From: Lomentospora prolificans | Taxonomy: Eukaryota; Ascomycota; Sordariomycetes; Microascales; Microascaceae | Direction of reading: 5' to 3' | Length of the DNA: 64,000 nt | NCBI GenBank assembly: GCA_029532625.1 | Contig: JARFXM010000009.1 | Coordinates: 3,038,001-3,102,000 of the forward strand | Shown here: piece after piece, positions 20,695-33,100 of the stretch | Layout of the letters: the number at the start of each line of letters is the position of its first letter | Position numbering within the stretch: position 1 is the stretch's first letter | Position numbers and translations under genes: made by a program | The notes under the pieces: model-generated | Seen by the model: only the letters and a program-made list of their open reading frames with translations | Databases searched by the model: none | What the model was told of the DNA's origin: nothing

Positions 20695-21395
20695 ATGCAA
20701 GAGCCAATTTCCAACATCTCTCCCGTTGCTTTCGGATGCAGGAGCTACCCACAGATACTTCCGACCATGATCCGAACTAGGTAGGATCAACCATGCGGGG
20801 AGCTTGCTCCTGTTCTTCCACTCCATGTACTCTGCACTCGTAGTCGTGCTGTATAATCGAAAGAATTCCATTGAACTATTCGGGGAAGGTGCGATTTCCT
20901 TCGGGATTCACGGAAGGTAGCCAGTACTACTTACTGCCTCCTTTTGTCTGGGGAAAGAAAAACACTGGGAATCTTCGTGGGTGTTCAATGTTGGGACCCT
21001 GGATTCTTATCAGCCAATTTTGGGATCAATTGAATAGCTTCGAGTCCTCCCGCGTATACCATCCCTTAAGTGTGAGAAGACTCGATCTTCCATCGCCCAA
21101 GGAATCTTTACCACATATTGAATAGCCGTGGCCCTCCCAGCATACTCATCGGCTTGAAAAGTAGCCTTGCCCTTCATTTGGTGTCCATCAGCCCACACTC
21201 ATTCGGGATTCGTTTACTCCATGGTTAAGAATGTTGCGATCGGACCATATATCGGCATAAAACGGCCTCACCCTTGATATACACTGGTGCGCACTCCCGT
21301 GTCCTCCACTAGCCCTGTGTCTTGGCACATTTAACGTCGAGAACATTTCACAGGCTCCTCAAACTTTCCATTTCCTCTGTAGTTTCGTTTGAGGA
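20695..21395. other. intergenic region upstream of the kinase pseudogene
   Basis: About 700 nt without a recognisable gene or RNA. It presumably contains the old promoter of the kinase gene; no specific element stands out. Confidence 0.35.
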
Positions 21396-24064
21396 ATGGA
21401 GACGGAGGCATCTGCCCAGCCCCATCGACTTGGACTAAACCGGCCGCGCAGCAAGGGAACCAGGGTCTAGTCCGACCTTGTAGCCATAGTAAAGTCGATG
21501 GGACGAAGCAATGGTATGCGAGGCGCATTCCGAATATCGACTTCGTATGGCCCGCTAACTTGTCTCTCTCCGAAGACTCGCTCCCGGCCCCTGAGCTTGC
21601 ACGTCCCCCACTCCCCAAGGGAAAGCTACCCGTGCCCACGATTGAGAGGATGCTTCGCCCAGTGCTGCCGCCATTCACTCTTCCAGAGCCGACATCTGAA
21701 CACAATTCTACAGTTGTGATCCGTGAGTCCTCACCGAATAACGTTAGCCAGATCATGCCAGATAGCCGCTTGCTCATGTCCTCATGGTTACTACCTTCAT
21801 CTCCGGCTCCTTCGACGGATATAAGCAGCACCTTCTCTCCCACCTCGGAACCTTTAACTGCAAAGACGTCAGTAGAATCCAAATACTTTCCGTCAAGCCC
21901 AGATAGGATTGTATCATCCGAAAAGGCGAGACGTGTCGTACGCAGAGTTCCGGGGCCGTCAACTTCTGACGGATTAAGCACGATCCAAGAATTACCGCCT
22001 GGCCGAGTCAAACCAACCATTAAGACGGTAGAGAGGGTGTCAGCGGCGAAAATATACTTGGAAACGCATTTCCACGAGCTGTTATCACGGCCAACCCTTC
22101 GAGAGCTCTGTCGACAGCACCTGGAATTCAAATTGGCTCAGTCTGACATACATAGTGAACAGAAGGAGAGCGTCCGGAAAGGCTTCTATGCTCAGTGGGC
22201 TTGGCATCTACGAGAAACCAGAGTCTTGAAAACGAAAAGTGCCCGGTCAGCTAGAGGAGATTCTCAGAGTTCATGTGCTGATGATTTTGAAACACTGAAG
22301 CTCCTGGGCAAAGGGAGCTTTGGAGTGGTAAGGCTTGTAAGTGAAAAGCCGAAGCCAGAGAATTCGTTCCGCAGGCAGGTGTATGCTATGAAAGTGATTC
22401 GGAAGTCAGACATGATCAAAAGTTCGCAAGAAGGTCATTTACGTGCGGAGCGCGATCTTTTGGTCATGGCAGAAGGCTCCAATTGGTGAGTCAAGTTCAT
22501 CCACCCGAAGTTGTTGTGCTTACGGGAAGCTCTGTCACATTCTAACGTTCGGTATAGGATCGTCTCCCTTTTTACCAGTTTTCAAGATGAAAAAAACTTA
22601 TATCTGGTCATGGATTATATGCCTGGAGGGGACTTCCTCTGCCTCCTGATAAGAGAAAATATCCTTCCAGAGAGTGTAACTCGCTTTTACATTGCTGAAA
22701 TGATACTTTGCGTCGAGGAAGCACATCGCCTTGGCTGTATCCACAGGGATGTCAAGCCGGACAACTTCCTCATCTCATCTTCGGGCCATTTGAAAATTTC
22801 CGATTTTGGCCTAGCATTCGATGGCCACTGGTCTCATGAGACCAGCTACTACAACTACCAGAGATACTCGCTCTTGCGGCACCTCGGAATCACCATTGAT
22901 GGAGATGATAGTGATATGGAAGACAAAGCCGCCTTGAAGAAGCAAATTGAATGTCTAGGTCACGAAAAATACGATAAAATATTCAACGGCTACGGTGGCC
23001 CCTTGCTCAACTAGCGAGAGAGATGCGGGAATCGAACGGCTGCCTGCTCGGTTGTCGGAACAAGGCAGTATATGGCTCCGGAAGTTCTTCGCGGAGCAGG
23101 GTACGATGGCCGCTGCGATTGGTGGAGCATCGGCATCATCTTGTATGAATGCTTATATGGTCACACGCCATTCTATTCCGATGAGGATCGAGAAAAGACC
23201 AAGAAAAACATCTTGGTGCGTAATCTACTTGCGGATAACTACACGGCCTATGTTCCAAGCGTCAACTAATGTGGCCTTCATATATAGAACCATCGGGATG
23301 GCTTCCGGATTCCGTCAAGGCCGTTCGTCACAGACCGATGCAAGGACTTACTACGCCAGTTAATACAAGATCCCGAGAAGCGACTGTCATCTTACCGCTA
23401 TCAACTCAAAGACAAAAGCACTTCAATCCATGGGATGACTGGCACGCCCTACGTCTTCCCTGGCGATGGAGAGGATATCAAAGCTCATAAATGGTTTCGA
23501 AATATATCATGGCACCGCCTTCACCTAGAAACGCCGCCATTTGTCCCCCAAACCCGGTCTGTCGATGACACAAGGTACTTTGAGGACGACGAGCGTATCA
23601 GTGACTGGTCATCTACAGTCGCGAGTAGCAATAATGAACAGACTCTGGGGCGTGAAGAGGTGCGGCTTCTTCTACGAGGCATGCGGGAGGATGTGCATGC
23701 CTTTGCGGTAAAGCTAATTAGTTCGCCTTACGATCCTCGCAGCATTGACAAGAAGATTGACGAGGAGAGAGGCCTGTTCCTGCGGGAGCGGGAGGTGCTC
23801 AAGCGATTCGTGCGAGTGTATGGGCGAAAAGACAAGAGACGACCGAGAGATCCGCTGATGAGGGACCCCAAGATAAAGCATGCCGTTTTATCGTACCGAA
23901 AGAAGACGGCATTCCTCGGGTATACGTGGAGGCGGCGGCGAGCTTACGGCTACGACATTGCACATAAGGGTGACATAGCGGCGGCCAGACGGGTCGCATC
24001 AAAAACAAAAGTCAGCGTAGGGTGGACGCCAAGGGCAAGGCCGATGCACGATGATGATATCTGA
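21396..24064 (+). pseudogene. NDR/Dbf2-type AGC protein kinase, disrupted
   Basis: Three exon segments are evident: up to 22485, 22558-23215 and 23288-24064, with 72-nt introns of normal form. An N-terminal MOB-binding-like region (SAAKIYLETHFHELL) precedes the kinase. Kinase motifs are GKGSFGVV (P-loop), YAMKVI (Lys), HRDVKPDN (catalytic loop), DFG, and GTRQYMAPEV after a long NDR-type insert. The C-lobe is complete to a stop at 24064. Two lesions break it. First, an in-frame TAG at 23012-23014 sits where related kinases read a Trp (LLNW), between DFG and APE. Second, the ATG at 21396 (METEASAQPH) is in a different frame from the following N-terminal region, which has no ATG of its own before residue ~85. 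The rest of the frame is conserved, so the loss is probably recent. Confidence 0.72.
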
Positions 24065-24506
24065 GCACCTTCTCTCCTCAATAACTAACCTCGTTTGGGG
24101 ATTCGGTCGGCCGGTGATTGAGGGATTATAGGCAGGGATGGGGCCGATTTGGGGTTCGTATGCGTTTCCGCTCGTTTTATAAGGCGTAGATGTTGCGTCT
24201 GAGCTGTGAACGGTAGAGCTATATAGCATTATTCCTGTGAATATTTCTAAAAGTACGGGCCCTGGGTCTCCTGAATAACTATTATAATATTATATGCTAA
24301 TCCAAAAAACCTGTATGGAATGCAGTGACTTTTTCCCCCTTTACCTAAACACATTATCCAAATCTTGATGGCAGCTTTCGCTGAGGGAGTAGAACGAAAG
24401 TAACTCCCAGGAAATACAGACACATATACTCCATGTCGGTCGATCTAAATCTATTGACGAATCCAAGAAGAAAGCAGTTTCCACGCCGAGAGCAGCACGC
24501 TGGTAG
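24065..24506. terminator. convergent 3' regions of kinase pseudogene and ISC1
   Basis: This 442-nt spacer lies between convergent genes. AT-rich sequence around 24270-24300 (TATTATAATATTATATG) suits a 3'-end region. No gene is visible. Confidence 0.4.
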
Positions 24507-26145
24507 TTACCGTGCCAGGGTAGCAAGTTTCTCGCTCTCGCTCCCCGTCCCCGCCATCGCATCCAGCGTGAAATCCCCTCCGCATTTGGCGTTCATGACC
24601 TCCCACTCAAACTCCTTGAGGGCACGCAGCTCCCAGCCCATGAAGAGCAGGGCGATGAGGCCGTCGACGGTGCCGGTGACGAGCAGGAGGCCGCCGACGA
24701 GGACGAGGACGGAAGAGACGGCGGGGTGAGGGGAGAAGGCGACGGCGACGGCGCAGCCGATGAAGACGGCGACGCCGACGAAGAAGTGGACGGAGCGCCA
24801 GAATCGCTGGGAGCGTTCGCGACGGGTGTAGGAGGCGATGAGGGCGAGGAGCTCGTCGTACGTGGCCGTGGAGAAGGGGTTCTCGCCGGCGGGGGAGAGG
24901 GCTGCGGAGCGGAGCTGGGCGGTCAAGGGGTCGGAGGGCCCGGTGGCGGTGGGGGATTGAGTGCGGAGGTAGGTGCCGTTGGTCAAGGCGGTGGTGGAGC
25001 CAGTGGATTTCGGCGTAGGGGCCGGGGTCGGGGAGGGAGGGGTTGGAACGTGCCATGAGAGGGAGGCCTCAACGGAGTAGTGGTCGCTGACGGAACAGCG
25101 GGCGGTGGGGTGAGGGTCCATCATGCCGACGCGGATGTCCCTGACGACCCAGCCGGCGCCGTCGGAGGCGGCGACGTCGCCCGTCCCTGCGAAGATGTAG
25201 TCGAGCCTCTTCCCGGGCTTGTCGATGGAGTCGTGGGGGACAATGGTGGCGTGGTCGACGCCTTGAGCGAGGAGCCTCTTTTGGTTGGGCGACCAGCGCC
25301 AGGTGTTAGAGACGTTGTCGGAGGTGGCGCCGTTCTCCTTGACGTTAAGGTCGGCGGTAGGGATGGGGCGGCGGCGGTTGCGCTCGGGCGCGTGGTCGGC
25401 GGGGCCGAGGGAGCTCTCGGGGTGAAGAACGCGCCAGGCGTCGCGGACGGGGGCGTGGGCGGTGATTATGCGGTGGGGGAGGCTGAGGGGGAGCATGTTG
25501 AAGTCGCCGAGGCCGAGGACGACGTGGCCGCGCTCGGCGGCGCCGCGCATGAGCTTGGCGATGTTCCAGGCTTGTGAGGCGATGTGGCAGGCGTAGGTGT
25601 TGGCTTGGTCGCTCGAGTATTGGGCGTGGAACTGCGACGGGGGAAAAAGGAGAAAAAAGACGTTAGGAACAGTAAGGAGAGGCTAGGAAGCAAGGGCAGG
25701 TGTTCGGTTTGTTTGTGAGACTTACGTGCGTGTTGAAGACCTCGACGACGTCCCGCCTGCGGGGCCCGAAGCGTATCTTGGCGCAAGCGACTCCTTTCCC
25801 GACGTACCAATCGCCTCTCCAGAAGGCCGTGGGGCGCCCGTTCAAGGGGTAGCTAAACATGGTGCTCTCCTCGATGGGCCACTTGGAGAGGATGGCGAGG
25901 CCGGCGCCAAAAGCGCCGTTGTGGTAGAACTTGCCATAGGGAAGCACGAAACGGGTCTCGCGGCGAATGGTCAGGTAGTCCTCCTGGCAGAAGATCTCCT
26001 GGAGAGCGACGATGTGAGGCTGGGGGTTCGCGGAGGCGATGCGACGGCCGATCTCGGGGAAGCGCTCGCTGCGGAGCTTGGATATGTATTTGAGGCCCCA
26101 GCAGTTGAGAGTGATGACGTTGATATCGGGAGGGAGCTCGTCCAT
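24507..26145 (-). CDS. ISC1: inositol phosphosphingolipid phospholipase C / neutral sphingomyelinase
   Basis: Two exons, 26145-25726 and 25631-24507, encode 514 residues; the 94-nt intron follows EVFNTH. The endonuclease/exonuclease/phosphatase fold is recognisable: NVITLNCWGL at the start, VALQEIFCQEDY with the metal-binding Glu, NGAFGAGLAILSKWPI, VLGLGDFNMLPLS with Asp and Asn, and the catalytic His of SDHYSVEA. Two hydrophobic helices (about 419-440 and 446-472) near the C-terminus match Isc1, which is anchored at ER and mitochondrial membranes and releases ceramide from inositol phosphosphingolipids, activated by phosphatidylserine or cardiolipin. GC at third positions is very high, giving long antisense open frames. 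The gene is divergent from the WD40 gene. Confidence 0.93.
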
Positions 26146-26379
26146 GGCCGGTGTTGCGTGTTACAGGCGCGGAAGTGGGTTTGGCGCGGGTGTGTCGCAC
26201 GGCGGGATGGCGCGGGCGGAAAGAGACGGAGAGGGGAGAAGAGGTGTGAGGACGGAGCGGATCGAGGTCGGCAAGGGTTGCACAAGATCTTCCGGGGTCG
26301 AGGAGATCTGATCGACTGGGCCCGGGATGGGATATCAAGGGAGGGAAGGATGGAAATTTTAGAGATGAATCCAAAAAGA

Positions 26380-26384
<5 letters not shown>

Positions 26385-26413
<29 letters not shown>
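26385..26413. repeat. (GA)n microsatellite
   Basis: An uninterrupted AG dinucleotide run of about 29 nt lies in the 5' region of ISC1. Confidence 0.9.
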
Positions 26414-26417
<4 letters not shown>

Positions 26418-27214
26418 CTAAACCACTATGGAATCATAAGCAAGCCGTGAGAAGCTATTTGTAGAAGACTAAGACACGATGCTGCGAAGGAGGAGGAAAT
26501 GTGGTGATGGGGCAGAAGAAAAAGGGCGCCAAGGCTCAACGAGCATCCATTGAGACGTCACAGCGGATCATTGAAAGCTTGTGCCAGCATTCGGCACTGG
26601 AACAGCCGGGAGACCTTGGTGGCTGCGAAGCTACGCTGGATGGGGGGCGTTTTAGCGGCGGAGTGGGATTGCGGGTAATAACCTTGAACATTAGGGGGCG
26701 GCGGTTCAGGGCCTGTGATACGCTGAGATTGATTGGGATCACCCCTGCCTGCGGTGGGCCAGCCTCGAATACGTCTGACCTCACAGGCGACCGGGGACGA
26801 ATGTCCAGGGAGCTTTGCAGGCTGGCTGACCACTACGAAGTAAAACCCGCTGAATTGGGATTTGCTAATTTCAGCCCTGGACTGGAAAGAGGCCGGGATC
26901 ATGCTCATGATCAATCAATTGATCCAATCTCAGACCAAGCATAATAATATTTGCTGGGCTCACAGGCATTCTTGGATGGTGGCCAGGCAGGCCCAGCATG
27001 GGGGTCTGCTGGCTGTCTGCTGTTGCTGGCCAGCAATTAATCAATGCGCTGCCAGCCACTGCCCGCCAACTGTCACTGAAGCCAGCGGCTCACAACATCT
27101 GAGCCCGCTGGCGATGCACCATAGTTCAATAAGTCTACCCTTGTCAATCGAGGAACCGTGGCCGATTTTGCATTCAACTTGGAAGCCAGCCTGGCAGCCA
27201 GCAGAATAGTTCTG

Positions 27215-27262
27215 TTTTTATTTTTAGTTTTATTTTTATTTTTATTTTTATTTTTATTTTTT
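27215..27262. repeat. TTTTTA hexamer array
   Basis: About eight tandem units of TTTTTA, with one GTTTTA variant, form an A/T-only stretch upstream of the WD40 gene. Confidence 0.85.
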
Positions 27263-27739
27263 CCGTTGAACTGACCCCCACTCCCCCAATTCAGCATCAA
27301 TTTTTTTCATGCTGGCCAGCTACTGCTGGCCTTGAGCCAAGTCGAATTTATTCTGGGAGCCTGGCACTCCACTGAGCTTGCACTAATACAGTGGACCCCA
27401 CTATTCTTTTCAGCCTTCTCCCCACCAACAATTGACGTCTCGTGCATATTCTCATCCATCAATCTATCCACCTCTCTTCGTACATCCACGAGGCTGTTTC
27501 GTATCGCCACGCTGCCAGATAGCCTCGAAGCTTCCCACGCTATGTCCCTTCTGCGCCAATTGCCTTGCTAACATCACATCATTCCTCGTCCTGCCTCCGA
27601 GGCTTCTCCGCTTGAAACGCGTCCATGCTTCCTCCTCCCAGACCCAAGGCGCGGTGACACTTCGCCAGCCCTACCCCCCACCTCTGCATTATCTTCCTCC
27701 CCATACCACTCACCATCCTCTCCATCCGCCTCGCTCACC

Positions 27740-29740
27740 ATGACCGACCACGACAAGCTTACTCCTCCCATCGCCACCAAGCGCCGCCGCGTCCAACCCC
27801 GCAACAACCATATCTCCACCCCACGCTACAGTTCCCCCGACGAGCTCATCGGCGACCCATACCCCAGCTCCATCCCTCGCCCCATCGCCGCCGAACCGGG
27901 GTCCGCCGCCAGGAGCGCAGCCCGCCGAATATCGCTTCGGAAGGGGAGGCCGCGCAGCAGGTCGCGCAGCAGGAGCCCCAGCCCGGATGAGCTCAACGAT
28001 GCCTACTACCAGCGCAGCGAGCGCCACTCCAAGTCGAGGTCCATGTCCGCTACGCTCTTTGTAAACGAGACCCGGCAGCGAAGCAAGAGCCCCGCCGAGC
28101 CGTCCAGGTCGCAGTCGATATCTAGGTCGCCGCCTGCGCAGTCGCCTTCGCCTTCGAGAAGTCGTTCGAGTGACGGGTCGAGACCGAGGATGTCCTCACC
28201 TCCGCGAAGGACGTCGTCCTCACCCTCGCCCTCACCATCTAGGTCAAGGTCAAGGTCAAGGTCGAGATCGAGGTCGAGGTCACAGTCAGGTAGTCCAACC
28301 CGCTCGAGAGCGTCGCGCTCAGTCGGGTCGAGCTCCAGGTCGCCTTCGCGATACGAAACTTGCTCCCAGGGTAGCAGGAGCAGGTCGCCCGAGAAACCTC
28401 AGCCCTACGTGCCCGTCCGCACCTCGTTCCGACCAAAGCTCACCCTACGAGGTCATACCGGCCCCATTTCCCAAGTTCGCATATCTCCAGATGCACGCTG
28501 GATAGCGAGTGCCTCCGCCGATGGCACCATCCGCATTTGGAATGCCGCAACGGGGGCTCACATGGATACGCTCGTCGGCCACTTGGCCGGCGTGAGCTGT
28601 GTCGCCTGGAGCCCCGACAGCAACACCCTCGCCACAGGCTCCGACGACAAGTCTATCCGGTTCTGGGATAGGGTTACCGGAAGACCAAAGAAGAGCGCCA
28701 AGAGCGTCGGCGGCACAAAGAATGCGCTGGCTCCCATGAAGCCATTGGTCGGCCACCACAATTACATTCACTGCCTTGCCTTTTCGCCCAAGGGCAACAT
28801 CTTGGCCTCGGGGTCCTACGACGAGGCCGTCTTCTTGTGGGATGTGCGCGCCGGGAGGTTGATGCGCAGTCTACCCGCCCATAGCGATCCCGTCACTGGA
28901 ATCGACTTTTGTCGAGATGGCACCTTGGTCGTCAGCTGCTCCACCGACGGCTTGATGTAAGTTTCTCACTCCCGGCGATCTCGAACCCCCCCCGCCCTTT
29001 TTGAGGAACTGTCACCGCTAAACATGAACCTTTTCCCTAGTCGAGTCTGGGACACATCTACCGGCCAATGCCTCCGCACCCTCGTCCACGAAGACAACCC
29101 CGGCGTCGCAAACGTCTGCTTCTCCCCCAACGGCCGCTTCGTCCTCGCCTTCACCCTCGACAACTGCATCCGCCTCTGGGACTACGTCGCCGGCTCCGTC
29201 AAGAAGACATATCAAGGCCACCGCAACGAAAAGTTCGCCATCGGCGGCTCCTTTGGCGTCCACCGCCGCCCCGCACGCAACCCAATCGGCCGCTCCCCCC
29301 ACGCTTCTTCCTCCGCCTCTTCCTCCTCCTCCCTCTCGCCCTCGTCGAGGCCGCTGGCGGGCGAGGGCTCCGAAGACGCCTTCATCGCCTCCGCGAGCGA
29401 GGACGGATCCGTCGTCCTGTGGGACGTCAAGAGCAGGGAGGTCGTCCAGGTCGTGCGCGGCCACGAAGGCGTGTGCTTCTGGGTCGACGTCGCGCCCGGC
29501 CTGATGGTCAGCGCCGGCCAGGACTGCGTCGTCAAGGTGTACAGGGATGGCTCCGTGCTTGCAAACGGCGTTGCGCCGGCCTCGGCTCGGGGTGCCGACA
29601 ACCCTCTAGAACCGAAGGTGGCGGCGGGGAATAACGGCGAGAGCGAAGGGGTGGATATGATGGAAGGGGTTGAGATGGAACATGATGTCAGGATCAAGAG
29701 GGAGGATGGGGATGAGGATGTCCACATTGAGGGCATGTAG
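27740..29740 (+). CDS. WD40 protein, WDR5/Swd3-like, with SR-rich N-terminus
   Basis: Two exons, 27740-28956 and 29041-29740, encode 638 residues; the 84-nt intron splits the Ile codon of GLIRVWD. Residues ~65-230 are dominated by RS/SP dipeptides (for example SRSRSRSRSRSRSQS). Seven WD repeats follow from about 233, each ending in IRIWN, IRFWD, VFLWD, IRVWD, IRLWD, VVLWD or VKVYR. The order and the block QCLRTLVHEDN...VCFSPNGRFVLA...LWDY...GHRNEK closely track WDR5/Swd3, the propeller that scaffolds the COMPASS H3K4 methyltransferase. Insertions lie between blades 2 and 3 and in a Ser-rich loop before blade 6. The acidic tail is extra. WDR5-like function is inferred; a splicing-related role cannot be excluded because of the SR region. 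Confidence 0.85.
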
Positions 29741-30174
29741 CATAGCATTCGAGCCCATAAATGTCATCCAGTCATGAGATTATGAAATTTGAGAGTTTCA
29801 AGCAAGAAGCATCAGGGGGTCAGAGACAAAAGCACAGAATATGATACCCACATATCTACACTAGGTTCACGACATGTCGTACACATGTTTAGTGTAAGGA
29901 GACTCACAGACTCTATATTTCCACTACCTAAGAGTCTATGTAATACTGTATTGGGAGGTAGAATCGAGGACATTCATTCCATACAACGAAAACGCACCAA
30001 CGTTTACAAATTCCATCTTCTTTAGGGACGGAAACAAGCAAAAAGAAACCACACCACCCATGCAGACATTTCTTTTGTAAAGAGAAAAAAAAAGTTTGAA
30101 AGAAAAAAGACAAGGCCGCTCATTTTGAAGCCGATTCCCCACGATAAGGCTTCATGCCATACAAAGCCCGCGCC
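29741..30174. terminator. convergent 3' regions of WD40 gene and UBR1
   Basis: This 434-nt spacer lies between two convergent genes. It has A-rich stretches (about 30080-30107) that fit 3'-UTR and polyadenylation sequence. No gene is visible. Confidence 0.4.
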
Positions 30175-33100
30175 CTAGATCGTCTCCCAGCCTCCATTGT
30201 TAATCTCGCCCTCCAGCTTGCGGCTTATGAAACTAGGCACGCCGTGGTTGAGATATGCTGCTCTAAGTGTTGTATCGTACCTTTTCTGATGTAAGAACAG
30301 CTGTCTACTATGGCGCAAACCCATGTCCGTTTCACCATAGCGGTCGATGTAAGGAGCCGTGTTCCAGGAGCCAGACTTGCGGAAGAGGTAAAAAGTGCAA
30401 CACTTGCGGATGTTGAGGAACAGCCCCAAGTTCCGTTGGCATCTATCAAACACATTTAGCATGTTGAATAATGAGGGATCGATGGCAAGGGGGATATAAA
30501 AGTTACTTACTTTCGCATGTGCTGCTGGGCACCACCGATGCTCTCACGCTCTACTTCTCCCGGAAGACGGTCCTGCTTGAGGCAACAGACGCTCTGGCTG
30601 CAAAAGATTTCTCCGCAGAGCAAGCACATCATAGGATCTGATAGGTCCTTTCCTGTCGTCGGGCATCGCCTCTTGGTCGACTCCTCGATCAGAGTGTCGT
30701 AATTCTTAGGCAGCCCAACCAACTCAAAGATGCCTGGGTGTGTGAGCGCGGCCGACTCGGGTGGTAAAGATGGAGACCGCTCGGTAGACTTGGCCATCCA
30801 GTCAATCTGGTGCCGGATCCATCCTGATACCATAGTCTTGATGGCATCTGGCCACCCAAAGGAGGCGCTCACGTCCGTGAGGGAGGCGCAGATCTCGTCG
30901 AACGATGGCACTCGTAACACTTCTGTGAGTCGGTCAAGCTCATCCGCTTCAGGTTTATTGGCAACCGCACAGTTTACATCAATGCCATGCTTGACGTAGA
31001 AGAGGATCACGGCTTTTCGGAGAAAAACGAGAGCATACTTCTTCGCAAAGGAGTAAAATCCTTCCAGCGTTTTCAAACCAGGCTGGTTGAACACCTCATG
31101 CTTGCCGTCCTTGTCGCCGTAGATGCGAGCGTAGGTGTCCGCACTTATGTTTCCACTCAGGTCCATGCAGGTTTCCGTGACCCGAAGGGCAAACTCCGCA
31201 AACGTGTTCAGTGATCGGTCTGATGTCTCCCGGTGGACAAGTTTGTCAACCCATACGTCGATAGGGATATGCATTCCCATATAGTGGACAACTTTGACAA
31301 GCTCGGCAAGGTAGCAGAGAAGGAGGAGATTGGACGGATCAATGCCCATCAACCGTGCGAGGTGAAATGTGCTTTCGTTCATGAACAAGAATACGTCTTG
31401 GCTAAGAAGAGGGGTAAAACTTGTGGCGAGTTCAAGAACAGAGAGTGATTTGCCCTCATCAGCGTAGTACTGGGCTCCGAAAAGCTGGAAATGCTGCCGC
31501 TCGCAGCTAGCGCGGAACTCCCTGTTAGAGCCACTGTCGCTACGGGACCTAAGGCCGCCAAACGCGATGTAGGACTCAACCGTTTCCGCGAGGATCCGTA
31601 GGTGCGTGAGAACCTGCTCGGGAATCTTGTCAAGTAGCGTCATTCCATACTCTGCGTCAACACCGCGTTGCTGTATCTCAACCGCGCAAATAGTCATTCC
31701 CACAGCATTGACTAAAGTCTTGCTCGGCTGTGGGGCATTAAGGATGCTGTTCTCATGCTCTAAATTGATATTGAGGTTGTTCACCGTGAGAGTATCCCGC
31801 AGACGCTGGTAGACTTTGACGAGCTCGCCAATGATACCACCATGGTTCACGCTCGGGTTCTCCCGAATGTTGGACTCGTGGATAGGGATCGTTTGAGAGC
31901 CTAGGCCGGTTCCAATGGTAAGGGTTTGAACCGGGCCAGTATTCCTTCTCCATGCTTCGCTGACAAGATCCGGGGCTTTGTCAGAGAAGTCGCCCATCAT
32001 GGTGGAGGCAGCGTAGTTGGTGAATCGGGACTGAATACGTTCGCTATCCTCTTGCGTCATGCGCAAGCCTTGAGCGTCTACGCTACGTAACTCGCGTTCA
32101 AGAAACATGACAAATGATTCGGAAGGCTGTAGTGCGCCAGGGTAAGCCTCCTCTTTGCCTTTCCATATCACAGGCAAGAAGGCGTTACCCAGCGCCTTGC
32201 AGAGCGGGCATACAAACTCGTTCCGACGGAGGTTCTCGGGATGGTGCCTCGCAATTTGCGCGGCTTGGCGCCGCTGGGTGGCATCGTAGTAGGTTTCAAA
32301 GCAGCTGAAATGCATCATGTGTCCACAGCCCACAGAGACAGGGCCGGGGATGGACAAAGACGCGGGGAAGCCTTTCCCAATGGTCTGACGTTCCTCTAGG
32401 ATTTTCTCGCCCGACTGATTGACCTTTTCGACTACCTTCCTATTTTCGTGAGCAACCCCGAACGGCCGAATGTCTTCTGCCGATCGGTCAAGGTTGCAAG
32501 GTGTATTATATGCCTCCCTCACGAAATCAGGGTCCCGGAAATCAGTTAAGCGAAGGATCCGACTTTCGGTCAGGAGCGCAAAGGTTCCGTAGAGGCGACG
32601 ATCATCTGTATCTTCCTGGCAAAGGATACACGTTCCAGAAGGATACTTCCAGAAATTCTTACGGTCTTCGACCGGTTCCGCAACCTCCTCATCATCTTCA
32701 AGGTCAGCACCCCAATCAATATCACCCTGATTCTCCATGAAGCTCTTCTGCTGCTGCTGAAACTGCTCCATAACCTTGGCTTGACGACTCAAAGCTGCCT
32801 TTTTCTTCCGCTCTCGTTCCGCCTCGGCTGACTGAGCCGCAGGGGACGCGGTGTTGATGCGATCCAACGGTATACCGTGCATGGCGTAGGCAGCGTCAAA
32901 CGAGTACGGGCACTTGTGACGCATCTTGTTGAGAATCAGCAGAATCTTCTTGTGGCATGCCTTGAATTCTTCCTTAGTTGATAGTAGGTCGAGTAACGCG
33001 ACAATTGTTTTGGCATTGGGTGCCTCGGGAATGAAGTTACTACGAGCTTGTCTCGAGAGAGCAATGTGAATAAAAGACTGGAGTGGCTCATCCGTCATAC

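Larger units (their letters stand above)
26146..27739. promoter_or_regulatory. divergent intergenic region ISC1/WD40 gene
   Basis: This 1594-nt region serves two divergent genes. It has a (GA)n tract (26385-26413), a cluster of GCTGGC/GCCAGC words (about 26950-27345), a TTTTTA hexamer array (27215-27262) and a pyrimidine-rich leader (27400-27735) before the ATG at 27740. No coding region is recognised. Confidence 0.5.

Noticed and set aside
22950..23014. Intron that would remove the TAG in the kinase (acceptor at CAACTAG)
   Set aside because: The best donors (GTCTAG, GTCACG) are poor and the intron would delete residues that appear conserved (LLN); a nonsense codon is simpler, though RNA data could reverse this.
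24726..26421. Several long GC-rich plus-strand frames across ISC1
   Set aside because: High third-position GC in ISC1 removes stops on the other strand; the translations are Gly/Asp/Val repeats without motifs.
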